In this document: positions 21,088-30,094 of the stretch, piece by piece
How positions within the stretch are numbered: position 1 is the stretch's first letter
Layout of the letters: the number at the start of each line of letters is the position of its first letter
Source of the DNA: Tritrichomonas musculus
Taxonomy: Eukaryota; Parabasalia; Tritrichomonadida; Tritrichomonadidae
Length of the DNA: 64,000 bases
Direction of reading: 5' to 3'
Assembly: GCA_039105265.1 (NCBI GenBank)
Contig: JAPFFF010000011.1
Span: 3,596,001 to 3,660,000, forward strand
The notes under the pieces: model-generated
Told to the model about the DNA's origin: nothing
The model's input: the letters and a program-made list of their open reading frames with translations, nothing else
Database searches by the model: none
Made by a program: the position numbers and the translations under genes

Positions 21088-21798
21088 AAATTAAATATAT
21101 ATTTATATTTCATCAATTTTTATAAAAAAAAAATTATATTGCTTCTCAATTAGACCTGTTATTTTGAGAATCGAAATCAAAAACATCACTTTTTTACATT
21201 TGATACTCGATTTTCAGTTTACAAATATGATATCGAGATTATCGATTATCAATATATAAGATATGAAATGTGATATAAAAATAATGGTAAACTTGATATC
21301 AATTACCGAGATCTTGAGATATCAAACAGATTTATCTTTTTTTCTAATTGGTATTTGTGATTTCATAATATTTAAAAATAAATAATATAATGTATTGCTG
21401 TTTATTTTAAGATTAAAATCAAAAAATACATTCTTTTTTATGAAATATTTGAGATTAAATTACGATCATATATTTATCAAAAAGTTTAATTGAAAATTCT
21501 GATATCAAAATCTGAGAAACAAAATTCTCGATCTCTGAAATCGATCTCGAGAATCTGTGCATATTTATGTATCGATATCAAAAAGTCAATCAATTATCTA
21601 TCTCGAGAATCGGAGAATACCAAGTCTACTCTCAATTATAAAACAATTTTTATTCAGAAAAATAAAAATAGAAATATCTCAAAAATAAGAGTATAAAATT
21701 CTAATCCATTAAAGTACATTCTTAGTTTCAAAATAAAAATAAAGAAATTATGATCAAAATTTCAATATTTCGTCAATTTCTCTACATGAATACCTCTG
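21088..21798. repeat. Dispersed repeat, long copy
   Basis: Both ends match the sequence at 38999-39224 inside the hAT element: the left about 60 bp (to TTGCTTCTCA) and the right about 160 bp (to GAATACCTCTG) are nearly the same. The middle of about 490 bp, rich in TATCGAGA-type motifs, is present only here. The copy at 38999 could have lost it between short direct repeats (TCTCAATTA). No credible gene lies inside. The family is unknown. Confidence 0.65.
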
Positions 21799-21921
21799 TA
21801 AATCTAATAATATTTTATCTATTATTAATTTATAAAAGAAACTATAAAAGTTATAAATGAAAGCGTAAGAGAGGAAAAAGTTTCCACACCTTTATCAGAA
21901 AATGATTTTTTTATTTTAAAA

Positions 21922-23598
21922 TAAACTAGGAGTCAAAAGTCGGACGGCTTTTGAATACTTTTGAATGCAAAAATTTTCATAAAAAATAATCACCTATTCA
22001 AAATTCACACTTTTGCATTGAATTTTCCGTCCAATTTTAGATTTACTTCAAAAAGTGAAAATTAAAAATTTTAAAACAAATTTTTATTCAAAAAGTGATA
22101 AAAAAGAAATTTTTGGAATTTAAAGGTAAAATTAAGTTATTTTCGTAAATAAACCCAACGATTCCTTAGAGAAGTTGATGTTCTTTGATCAAAGTATATT
22201 TCCATTTGCTTCCATTTGGTTCCAAGTTTTCCCACGAGATCAATTAATAGAATATCTTCTTCGATAGTAAAAGGGCGTTTTGCATGAAACTCAACCGGGC
22301 AATCATCGATACTTGGGTCATAAGATTCGACCAATTGATCATAATCAAGGATTTCTGTATTTGGTTGAATATGATATTCAAGATTGGAAAATTTGTGAAT
22401 TCCTTTTCGAAGGTCATCAGATATTGATTGTCCATTCTTAGTTATCAAAAGTTTTAATCTATCTTCGAAGCTCTCGACAAGTCTGTTAATACTTTCTTGT
22501 GGAAAATTATCCCAAATTTGAATAACTTTTTCAATAAAACTGCTTTTTGATAAATTTTGATATTTTTTCAGTATTCTTTTAATGGCTCCCCAAAGATGTT
22601 CTATCGGATTTAAATCAGGTGAATTGGAGGGCCAAAATTTTAAAAAATTACATTTTTTTTTGAGAAACAATTTGGTCAGAGCACTTTTATGTGCAGGAGC
22701 TCCGTCCTGCATATAGATATAATTTCCTTCTCCACGTTTCAAATTTAATTCTGTAAAAATTTCACATCTATTTAAAATATTTCTATATTCTAAATCGTTA
22801 ATAGATGTGCTACAAACTAAAAGTTTACTTTTATAATTTTTTCCAATTGCACCAAAAAACATAACTCCTGTATTAAATTTATGCTTTTTTGTATAAACAT
22901 CATCTCCATTGTCACCTTTTCTGTACCAACGCCAATAACCATCAGAGCACAAACAAAAGCGACTTTCATCAGAAAAAATAATACGGTTTGATTCAATTTT
23001 TTCTGATGATAAAATTGAATTAGAAAATAATATTCTTGATGCTATATTTTCTTCAGACAAAAATTGTTTAACCTTTGGTGGCTTGAAATCGAATTCTAGA
23101 ATATCTTTACGATATCTATTTATTGTTGATGGAGATATTTGTATATTATTTTGCAAAAAAAATTGAGATATTGATTCACCAGATATCACTCTGTTTTGTA
23201 TTGTCAAATTTGTTATTTGATTTAAAATATCTGGATTGGCCTTTGAGGGTCGACCTTTTTTCAATTGATTTGGAATTTGGCCTGTTTCGTCAAATTTTTT
23301 TAATACATATCTAATCCTGACTTGGCCAACATGGATTGCTTTTCGAATTTTTGACATTGAATAATGTTCATCATGAAATAACCGTACTATTGCTTGTTCG
23401 ACACTTTCGTCTTGATACATTTTATTAAAATAAAGCTAAAATTCTAATAATTTTTTAAAATTTTTGATCATTCAATTTTATAAAGTTTTTTTAAATTTTT
23501 GAGAGTTTATATGAATTTAAATAAAAATTGAAAACATATAATTTTTGTCAAATAAATTGAGAGAAAAATAGACCGTCTGACTTTTGATTTCAAGTTTA
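21922..23598 (-). mobile_element. Tc1/mariner element with Myb-fused transposase, copy 1
   Basis: 1,677 bp counting the flanking TA at each end. The outer end reads TA then AACTAGGAGTCAAAAGTCGG; the inner end, read inward, TA then AACTTGAAATCAAAAGTCAG. These are imperfect TIRs of about 25 bp bounded by TA, the Tc1/mariner target. One intact transposase gene lies inside on the minus strand. The sequence is identical, as far as I could compare, to the inverted copy at 23625-25301, so it is recent. Confidence 0.9.
22137..23420 (-). CDS. Tc1/mariner transposase fused to a Myb repeat (copy 1)
   Basis: 427 residues, ATG start. Residues 1-110 form the paired-type helix-turn-helix DNA-binding region with a GRPS motif at 57-60 between its two halves. 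The DDE domain has FSDESRF (Asp151), YMQDGAPAH (Asp239) and SPDLNPIEHLWG (Glu274); 34 residues separate the last two, so this is DD34E as in Tc1. After residue 340 comes an extension ending in a single Myb/SANT repeat (about 380-427: RPFTIEEDILLIDLV, GTKWKQM, RNRWVYLRK), with Trp403 and Trp422 and Phe384 in place of the first Trp. It looks whole and possibly active. The Myb repeat resembles R3 of the two host Myb genes downstream. Confidence 0.95.
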   Translation of the reverse strand: MYQDESVEQAIVRLFHDEHYSMSKIRKAIHVGQVRIRYVLKKFDETGQIPNQLKKGRPSKANPDILNQITNLTIQNRVISGESISQFFLQNNIQISPSTINRYRKDILEFDFKPPKVKQFLSEENIASRILFSNSILSSEKIESNRIIFSDESRFCLCSDGYWRWYRKGDNGDDVYTKKHKFNTGVMFFGAIGKNYKSKLLVCSTSINDLEYRNILNRCEIFTELNLKRGEGNYIYMQDGAPAHKSALTKLFLKKKCNFLKFWPSNSPDLNPIEHLWGAIKRILKKYQNLSKSSFIEKVIQIWDNFPQESINRLVESFEDRLKLLITKNGQSISDDLRKGIHKFSNLEYHIQPNTEILDYDQLVESYDPSIDDCPVEFHAKRPFTIEEDILLIDLVGKLGTKWKQMEIYFDQRTSTSLRNRWVYLRK

Positions 23599-23624
23599 TT
23601 TGAAATAAAAAAAAAAAATTCTTG

Positions 23625-25301
23625 TAAACTTGAAATCAAAAGTCAGACGGTCTATTTTTCTCTCAATTTATTTGACAAAAATTATATGTTTTCAATTTTT
23701 ATTTAAATTCATATAAACTCTCAAAAATTTAAAAAAACTTTATAAAATTGAATGATCAAAAATTTTAAAAAATTATTAGAATTTTAGCTTTATTTTAATA
23801 AAATGTATCAAGACGAAAGTGTCGAACAAGCAATAGTACGGTTATTTCATGATGAACATTATTCAATGTCAAAAATTCGAAAAGCAATCCATGTTGGCCA
23901 AGTCAGGATTAGATATGTATTAAAAAAATTTGACGAAACAGGCCAAATTCCAAATCAATTGAAAAAAGGTCGACCCTCAAAGGCCAATCCAGATATTTTA
24001 AATCAAATAACAAATTTGACAATACAAAACAGAGTGATATCTGGTGAATCAATATCTCAATTTTTTTTGCAAAATAATATACAAATATCTCCATCAACAA
24101 TAAATAGATATCGTAAAGATATTCTAGAATTCGATTTCAAGCCACCAAAGGTTAAACAATTTTTGTCTGAAGAAAATATAGCATCAAGAATATTATTTTC
24201 TAATTCAATTTTATCATCAGAAAAAATTGAATCAAACCGTATTATTTTTTCTGATGAAAGTCGCTTTTGTTTGTGCTCTGATGGTTATTGGCGTTGGTAC
24301 AGAAAAGGTGACAATGGAGATGATGTTTATACAAAAAAGCATAAATTTAATACAGGAGTTATGTTTTTTGGTGCAATTGGAAAAAATTATAAAAGTAAAC
24401 TTTTAGTTTGTAGCACATCTATTAACGATTTAGAATATAGAAATATTTTAAATAGATGTGAAATTTTTACAGAATTAAATTTGAAACGTGGAGAAGGAAA
24501 TTATATCTATATGCAGGACGGAGCTCCTGCACATAAAAGTGCTCTGACCAAATTGTTTCTCAAAAAAAAATGTAATTTTTTAAAATTTTGGCCCTCCAAT
24601 TCACCTGATTTAAATCCGATAGAACATCTTTGGGGAGCCATTAAAAGAATACTGAAAAAATATCAAAATTTATCAAAAAGCAGTTTTATTGAAAAAGTTA
24701 TTCAAATTTGGGATAATTTTCCACAAGAAAGTATTAACAGACTTGTCGAGAGCTTCGAAGATAGATTAAAACTTTTGATAACTAAGAATGGACAATCAAT
24801 ATCTGATGACCTTCGAAAAGGAATTCACAAATTTTCCAATCTTGAATATCATATTCAACCAAATACAGAAATCCTTGATTATGATCAATTGGTCGAATCT
24901 TATGACCCAAGTATCGATGATTGCCCGGTTGAGTTTCATGCAAAACGCCCTTTTACTATCGAAGAAGATATTCTATTAATTGATCTCGTGGGAAAACTTG
25001 GAACCAAATGGAAGCAAATGGAAATATACTTTGATCAAAGAACATCAACTTCTCTAAGGAATCGTTGGGTTTATTTACGAAAATAACTTAATTTTACCTT
25101 TAAATTCCAAAAATTTCTTTTTTATCACTTTTTGAATAAAAATTTGTTTTAAAATTTTTAATTTTCACTTTTTGAAGTAAATCTAAAATTGGACGGAAAA
25201 TTCAATGCAAAAGTGTGAATTTTGAATAGGTGATTATTTTTTATGAAAATTTTTGCATTCAAAAGTATTCAAAAGCCGTCCGACTTTTGACTCCTAGTTT
25301 A
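23625..25301 (+). mobile_element. Tc1/mariner element with Myb-fused transposase, copy 2
   Basis: 1,677 bp with TA at both ends, in opposite orientation to copy 1 and 26 bp from it. The 5' TIR is at 23625 and the 3' TIR ends at 25301; the two ends of one element match each other only imperfectly, as in copy 1. It carries one intact transposase gene (23803-25086). Its right end lies 580 bp upstream of a host R2R3 Myb gene. Confidence 0.9.
23803..25086 (+). CDS. Tc1/mariner transposase fused to a Myb repeat (copy 2)
   Basis: 427 residues, identical in every position to the product of copy 1: helix-turn-helix region, DD34E catalytic triad (Asp151, Asp239, Glu274) and C-terminal Myb repeat (about 380-427). 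It would bind the element's own TIRs through the N-terminal region and cut and paste at TA. The extra Myb repeat could add DNA contacts or tether the complex to host Myb sites (inference). The 5' leader from the inner TIR is about 180 bp and A+T-rich, without a clear TCAYWW initiator. Confidence 0.95.
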   Translation: MYQDESVEQAIVRLFHDEHYSMSKIRKAIHVGQVRIRYVLKKFDETGQIPNQLKKGRPSKANPDILNQITNLTIQNRVISGESISQFFLQNNIQISPSTINRYRKDILEFDFKPPKVKQFLSEENIASRILFSNSILSSEKIESNRIIFSDESRFCLCSDGYWRWYRKGDNGDDVYTKKHKFNTGVMFFGAIGKNYKSKLLVCSTSINDLEYRNILNRCEIFTELNLKRGEGNYIYMQDGAPAHKSALTKLFLKKKCNFLKFWPSNSPDLNPIEHLWGAIKRILKKYQNLSKSSFIEKVIQIWDNFPQESINRLVESFEDRLKLLITKNGQSISDDLRKGIHKFSNLEYHIQPNTEILDYDQLVESYDPSIDDCPVEFHAKRPFTIEEDILLIDLVGKLGTKWKQMEIYFDQRTSTSLRNRWVYLRK

Positions 25302-25868
25302 TATAAAAAACGATCAAATAATTACGGTGAAAGAATATATTCAAAAAATTGAAATATTTTTGAATGATACACATGTTACATTCGATACAGATTTTGAAAT
25401 TTGCATTTAAATCATATTTTACTTTTCCAAAGTGTTTAAACCCTTATTCTTTTCCAAAAATAAAACAGTCAAATAATTATACGTTATAGATGTTGAGAAT
25501 TAAAATATATTTTTTTTGATTTGGTATATGCTAATCTTGGGATATTTATTAATTATACATTAAAGAATAGTCCAAATAAGTAAAAACAAAAAAATACTTT
25601 TAAAGGCAGAAAACTTAAGCAAATTTTACTCCATTTATGTTTGACCAGATATTTTTCAATATAATCCTTTCAGATAAATTGAATATGATAAACAATTTTT
25701 GTTTTTATTTCAAAATTGAGAAGATAAAAAATAATAATATTTATATATATATATTTTTACCATACATTCTTTTCAGCTTTTTGTAAAGACTTTGAAAAAT
25801 TTATGTTGATGATTTACGTGAATTTGAGTTCAATAGAGCATTCATTTTTATTATCGAATCATTTTTTT
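25302..25868. other. Spacer between transposon and Myb gene
   Basis: A+T-rich DNA without a credible gene. It should contain the upstream control region of the Myb gene at 25882; no further motif was recognised. Confidence 0.4.
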
Positions 25869-25874
25869 TCATTT
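25869..25874 (+). promoter_or_regulatory. Initiator-like TCATTT
   Basis: TCATTT with its A 11 bases before the ATG at 25882, matching the trichomonad initiator consensus TCAYWW at the usual distance. A second TCATTT lies about 10 bases upstream. Confidence 0.5.
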
Positions 25875-25881
25875 CTTTTTA

Positions 25882-26796
25882 ATGTCTCATATTAATGATC
25901 ACCAGATAAATAATATAATGAATTTAAACAAAACTATCAATAATAGAAAAGGTTATGACTTCAATTCATTTACCCAACCATTAAATCCAAATATAATTAA
26001 TTTGAGTTGTATTGATGTTAAACATAAAAATGCTTGCAATAAAAAAATTACATTTTCAAGTGTTGAACAATTCATACATTACAAAATGACAGGTAGGAAA
26101 CCTCATCCTAAAGTTAAATTTATTCCTCAAGAAGATGAATTACTTCGCAATCTTGTTCAAGAATATGGGGAAAATGATAACTGGTCAATAATTGCCAAAA
26201 AGATGACTATTACATACAGAAACCAAAGGCAATGCAAAGAACGTTGGTTTAATTATCTTTCTCCTAACATTAATAATACACCATTTACACACGAAGAAGA
26301 TAATAAATTAGAAGAACTTTATGCAGAATACGGAGCCAAGTGGGTTCAGATAGCAAAATATTTTCCATCAAGAACTGATATAAATATTCGATCAAGATGG
26401 CTTGTTCTTCAAAGAAGAAAGAAAAAAACTGAATCAAAGCAGCCAAGCGATGAAGCATCTACATCACCAACTTTTTTAAATTCTGATATTGATAACGTTC
26501 AGAATCATCCATGCTCTAAGAACACAAATCTTCCTGTTCCTCAAATTAAGCAAAATTCACCCATTCAAACGCATGATATAACTAGAGATTCAATATTTCC
26601 ATTTTCTTTTTCAGAAAATACTTTACAGAATTCATCGTCAGAGATCATTGAAAACGAGACAAATTCATCTACATGTGAAAATATGTTTTCAATGGAAGAT
26701 GAAAAAAGCATTTTTAATGAAGAAAATTTCTTTAATATCACTCCTGTTGAATTATCAACGAATGATTTAAATTCTTTCGAAGATTGGAGCTTTTAA
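25882..26796 (+). CDS. R2R3 Myb transcription factor
   Basis: 304 residues. Two Myb repeats span about 75-180: R2 FIPQEDELLRNLVQEYG, WSIIAKKM and RQCKERWFNYLSP; R3 FTHEEDNKLEELYAEYG, AKWVQIAKYF and IRSRWLVLQRRKK. The first Trp of each repeat is replaced by Phe. The N-terminal 70 residues and the C-terminal 120, Ser/Asn-rich and acidic at the end, look disordered and may include an activation region. A nuclear DNA-binding factor; trichomonads have many such proteins, some of which control adhesin genes. Its initiator-like motif is just upstream. It lies on the same strand as a second Myb gene 1.2 kb downstream. Confidence 0.92.
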   Translation: MSHINDHQINNIMNLNKTINNRKGYDFNSFTQPLNPNIINLSCIDVKHKNACNKKITFSSVEQFIHYKMTGRKPHPKVKFIPQEDELLRNLVQEYGENDNWSIIAKKMTITYRNQRQCKERWFNYLSPNINNTPFTHEEDNKLEELYAEYGAKWVQIAKYFPSRTDINIRSRWLVLQRRKKKTESKQPSDEASTSPTFLNSDIDNVQNHPCSKNTNLPVPQIKQNSPIQTHDITRDSIFPFSFSENTLQNSSSEIIENETNSSTCENMFSMEDEKSIFNEENFFNITPVELSTNDLNSFEDWSF

Positions 26797-26941
26797 AAAT
26801 GCTTTTTTTTTCATTGAAGAACATTTTTGTCTTTATAATAATATAGTACCTTCTATCACACTACCCAAATTATTTTAATAATATAGTTTAATTCTAAACT
26901 ATATTAATGTAATTGAATAGATAATATTATCAATAAATACA

Positions 26942-26967
26942 ATTTTTATTGCCGATTTATATTTGAT

Positions 26968-27020
<53 letters not shown>

Positions 27021-27100
27021 GTGTGTGTGTGTGTGTTTTTATAAAAATCGATCGTAATTAACTATTTTTATTGTCGATTTATTTAGATAAACTAGTTTTA
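26942..27100. repeat. T47 tract, GT microsatellite and small duplication
   Basis: An uninterrupted run of 47 T (26972-27018) is followed by a (GT)n stretch to about 27035. Nearly the same 30-base segment (ATTTTTATTG(C/T)CGATTTAT and following) lies on both sides, at 26943 and 27066. Likely slippage and local duplication; the exact T count may be an assembly estimate. Confidence 0.7.
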
Positions 27101-27988
27101 AATAATTAAAGAATAAATTATTATTATGGAATACTTATATATACATTTGTATATGGAATTATTCTTTAATAAACAAGATACAATTATTATATAAATTTTT
27201 ATAAAAAAAAGTTTAGGAAAAAAAGATTCAGAAAAATATCATTTTACTTTGGATAATAATTATCCAAATTTGGTATATAATATTTAAACCAAGCTTAATA
27301 TTTATTTATAAATTTAATAAGTAAAGTAACTTTTATTTGACCAAAAACAAAATAATAGTTTTTTCCAGAATCGTAAATTTTTTAATTCAATTATTTTGAA
27401 TAAATTAATTCAAATTTATTTTTTATTTTTCATTTTGATAGAATATTTTTTTTGGTTAAAATTCAATAAGATAGTTTATTTGCATATTCTTTCAAAAAGA
27501 GATTATGACAAAATATACTGATTTCTCTATATCATTAATATATATCCATTTTAATATTTTTGAATGATATAATTAATAAAAATTTGCCCATAATAAAATA
27601 CTTATTTGAATAAAAAAAAGTACGAAAAATAATATTTTGATAAGAATTCAATTTTGTTTTTGTTTTCGGTTCAATTTGCTTTTTACAATTATAGCTAGAT
27701 AAATCCAATTTTTGGATGAGCTCAATGCTATCCACTCCTAAAAAATTTATTACAAATCAAAGTTTACTCTTTGTTAATTTGATAAGTTTACTCTTTGTTA
27801 ATTCAATAAAAAAGAAACTTTTGTAAACTTCGAAATTGAAATAGAGAATCATTGAGTTGAACTCAATTAGTTCTCAATAATCAATTTAAATTTTTAAAAA
27901 GTTTAAATTTTTGAATAAATAATTTTTTTTTATGATTTCAATATTTTACAACATGAAAAAAATAAATTAATTGAAATTTATATTAATT
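27101..27988. other. Intergenic, nothing recognised
   Basis: A+T-rich spacer between the two Myb genes. The only frame (27535-27735, minus, 66 codons) has no similarity I know and is treated as chance. A short tandem direct repeat containing GTTTACTCTTTGTTAATT lies near 27760-27805. Confidence 0.4.
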
Positions 27989-27994
27989 TCATAA
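27989..27994 (+). promoter_or_regulatory. Initiator-like TCATAA
   Basis: TCATAA directly before the ATG at 27995, fitting TCAYWW. The implied leader is only 4 bases, typical of trichomonad genes. Confidence 0.5.
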
Positions 27995-28882
27995 ATGAGA
28001 TTAAGTCAATCATTTGTTCAATCTCAAATACCGAACCCGGGAATCTCTCCAAAGAGAAAGAAAAAAATAACAGATATTAGTGCCCAATGTTTGAGTCAAC
28101 CTTCTCAAACTCAGTTTGTCTCTCCAAATATTAAATTTCCACCATTACCTATGCCAAATAGCGGAATCCCTGGATTTTTTGCTAATCAAAAGCAGCATAA
28201 GCAAATTTACCCTTCAATTATTCCATCATCGCACCCAGGGATCAATTCGAAATGGAAAAATGAAACTAAAAGACGATTTTTCACTCAGAACGAAGATATG
28301 CTTCTTACCAAAGCCGCAATTCAATATAATGAAAAGTCATGGAATATTATTGCACAATGCGTGCCAGGCAGGACACCAAGACAATGCAGAGATAGGTGGA
28401 TGAATTATCTGAAACCCAATTTGAAATTTGATCCATGGACCAAAGAAGAAGATGAACTCCTTATCTCACTTGTCAATTCACATGGAACGCATTGGACCAA
28501 AATGATCTCGCACTTTCCAGGACGATCAACAAATGCCATTAAAAACAGATGGAATTGGCTGTTGAAAGATCGAATTCATGTGTCATCATCAGATGATCAA
28601 TCATCTAAAACAAATTTGCCAAAGTTTTCCTTGAATCCTGCTCCTCAAAATATGAAAAGTTCTGCCACGTTACCCAAAAATGAAATCAAAGAACCAGAAC
28701 AAAGCAAAAACCAAAATATAAATCCAAAGAAGCCACAAAATGACAGTCAATCTTTAATTAATACAGTGACAATTTCAAAATCAGCAACTCAATGCCATAC
28801 AAAAATAAATGAGGAAGATGTCTTTTCGATATGGCAAGATCCGATTAGCTTAAGTTTTGATGCTGAAGAAGTAAATTGGTAA
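27995..28882 (+). CDS. R2R3 Myb transcription factor
   Basis: 295 residues. R2 (about 90-140): RRFFTQNEDMLLTKAA, WNIIAQCVPGRTPRQCRDRW; R3 (about 143-190): DPWTKEEDELLISLV, THWTKMISHFPGRS, NAIKNRWNWLLK. The R3 recognition helix (NAIKNRW) is close to the animal and plant c-Myb form, so a (C/T)AACNG-type site is plausible. The N-terminus is Pro/Ser-rich with a KRKKK basic patch, possibly a nuclear signal; the C-terminus is Lys/Pro/Ser-rich with an acidic end. The R3 repeat is the best local match to the Myb repeat of the transposases at 22137 and 23803. Confidence 0.93.
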   Translation: MRLSQSFVQSQIPNPGISPKRKKKITDISAQCLSQPSQTQFVSPNIKFPPLPMPNSGIPGFFANQKQHKQIYPSIIPSSHPGINSKWKNETKRRFFTQNEDMLLTKAAIQYNEKSWNIIAQCVPGRTPRQCRDRWMNYLKPNLKFDPWTKEEDELLISLVNSHGTHWTKMISHFPGRSTNAIKNRWNWLLKDRIHVSSSDDQSSKTNLPKFSLNPAPQNMKSSATLPKNEIKEPEQSKNQNINPKKPQNDSQSLINTVTISKSATQCHTKINEEDVFSIWQDPISLSFDAEEVNW

Positions 28883-29703
28883 TTTTTTTTTTTTTTTTTT
28901 TCAATTCTTCTATCGAGATTTACAAGTGATTAGTCTGTGCTAATAATATAAACTATATTTTTTAAATTTTTCGTAAAAATACTAAATATTTTTATCAAAA
29001 ATAAGTCTAAGAATACGGAAAATTTCAAAATTTTTTTTAAATGAAATAAATACAAAGAATATTTAAATAGTTGCTCCAGCAAAAATATATAAATGCTTTA
29101 ATTTGAAAAAAAAATGATACATTTTGTATCATATCAAAAAAAAAACTTATTCAATTTCAACCACGAGCATTCACAAAAATTTGTGAATACTATGAATTTC
29201 ATTGTAAAGAAGACTAAAAAAAAATTAATGAAAATCAAACTTTATTACAAATATCTTTGCATATATGCCTGATTATATGTTATATAATTTTCAATTATTT
29301 GAAAAATTATATTGTTTTTTTTGGTAGTATTGAAAAATATTTTTAAAATCAAATTTTCTGATGATCTGAAATTTGTGAGAAAACAAAAATCTTTATTTAA
29401 AATAGTATCGCATTATATTTTCATTTAACAGTATATTAAGACGGAGGTTTTTAAAAATATTATATTATTTTCTATCAAATTTACTTAAAATGAAAAATGG
29501 TTTCGAGGATAATAACAGTTGAAATATACAACATTTCACTTTTATAAAAATATAAAATTATTCGGATTGATTGGAGAATGATCGTTTTTTTCACTTATCC
29601 TCCTATTGAAATATTTCAATATTCTCATTTAAAATTGAATATTGACCATTTAATAGCACAAATTTGAATTAATAAAATGTCATTTTGATTTCTCTTTTCA
29701 AGT
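28883..29703. other. Intergenic, nothing recognised
   Basis: A+T-rich spacer after the Myb gene, starting with an 18-base T run. No gene or repeat was identified before the MITE at 29704. Confidence 0.4.
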
Positions 29704-29926
29704 TTAAGGTACAAATCCAGAACGTTTAAAATTGATAAGAAAATCGTTAAAAAATTGAGATAATTCCCTCTCAGAAAAAGTTTAGCATTTCTGAGTAAAT
29801 TTCGATGATTCTGAGGTTTACATTTGACACTTTATCGTAAAAATAATTGAAAAAAAATTTTTATGTTTTTTATATCACATATCATTTTAATTTGCTGTTG
29901 TTTAACGTACTGGATTTGTACCTTAA
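29704..29926. mobile_element. MITE with TTAA ends
   Basis: 223 bp. The left end is TTAA then GGTACAAATCCAGAACGT; the right end, reverse-complemented, is TTAA then GGTACAAATCCAGTACGT. The TIRs extend about 25 bp with one mismatch in the part shown. The TTAA at both ends would suit a piggyBac-type target duplication, though the TIR sequence is not a standard piggyBac end. The interior is non-coding. Confidence 0.65.
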
Positions 29927-30094
29927 CAACTCTTATATCGAAAAACCTATTATCAGTATAATAATATTATTAATTGTTTAAATATAATGAATTTTATTAT
30001 TATCATTGCTTTTATTTGAATCATTATAAAAAAAAAAAAAAATAAAAATTAAAATTTATAATAATTTTTACGTTTATTATCAGTTACATAAATC

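Larger units (their letters stand above)
21922..25301. repeat. 3.4-kb palindrome of two inverted transposons
   Basis: Arms of 1,677 bp each (21922-23598 and 23625-25301) are reverse complements around a 26-bp non-palindromic centre (23599-23624) that contains an A12 tract. The encoded proteins are identical over all 427 residues and the sampled non-coding segments match. The flanking DNA outside the arms is unrelated on the two sides. Confidence 0.9.

Noticed and set aside
21490-21696. 68-codon frame in the dispersed repeat
   Set aside because: It starts without an ATG, lies across the repeat's TATCGAGA-rich centre and has no protein-like features.
21922-25301. Palindrome as a fold-back sequencing or assembly artefact
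   Set aside because: The centre is non-palindromic, each arm has its own TA-bounded TIRs, and the outer flanks differ, which a fold-back read would not give. Long-read confirmation is still listed as a check.
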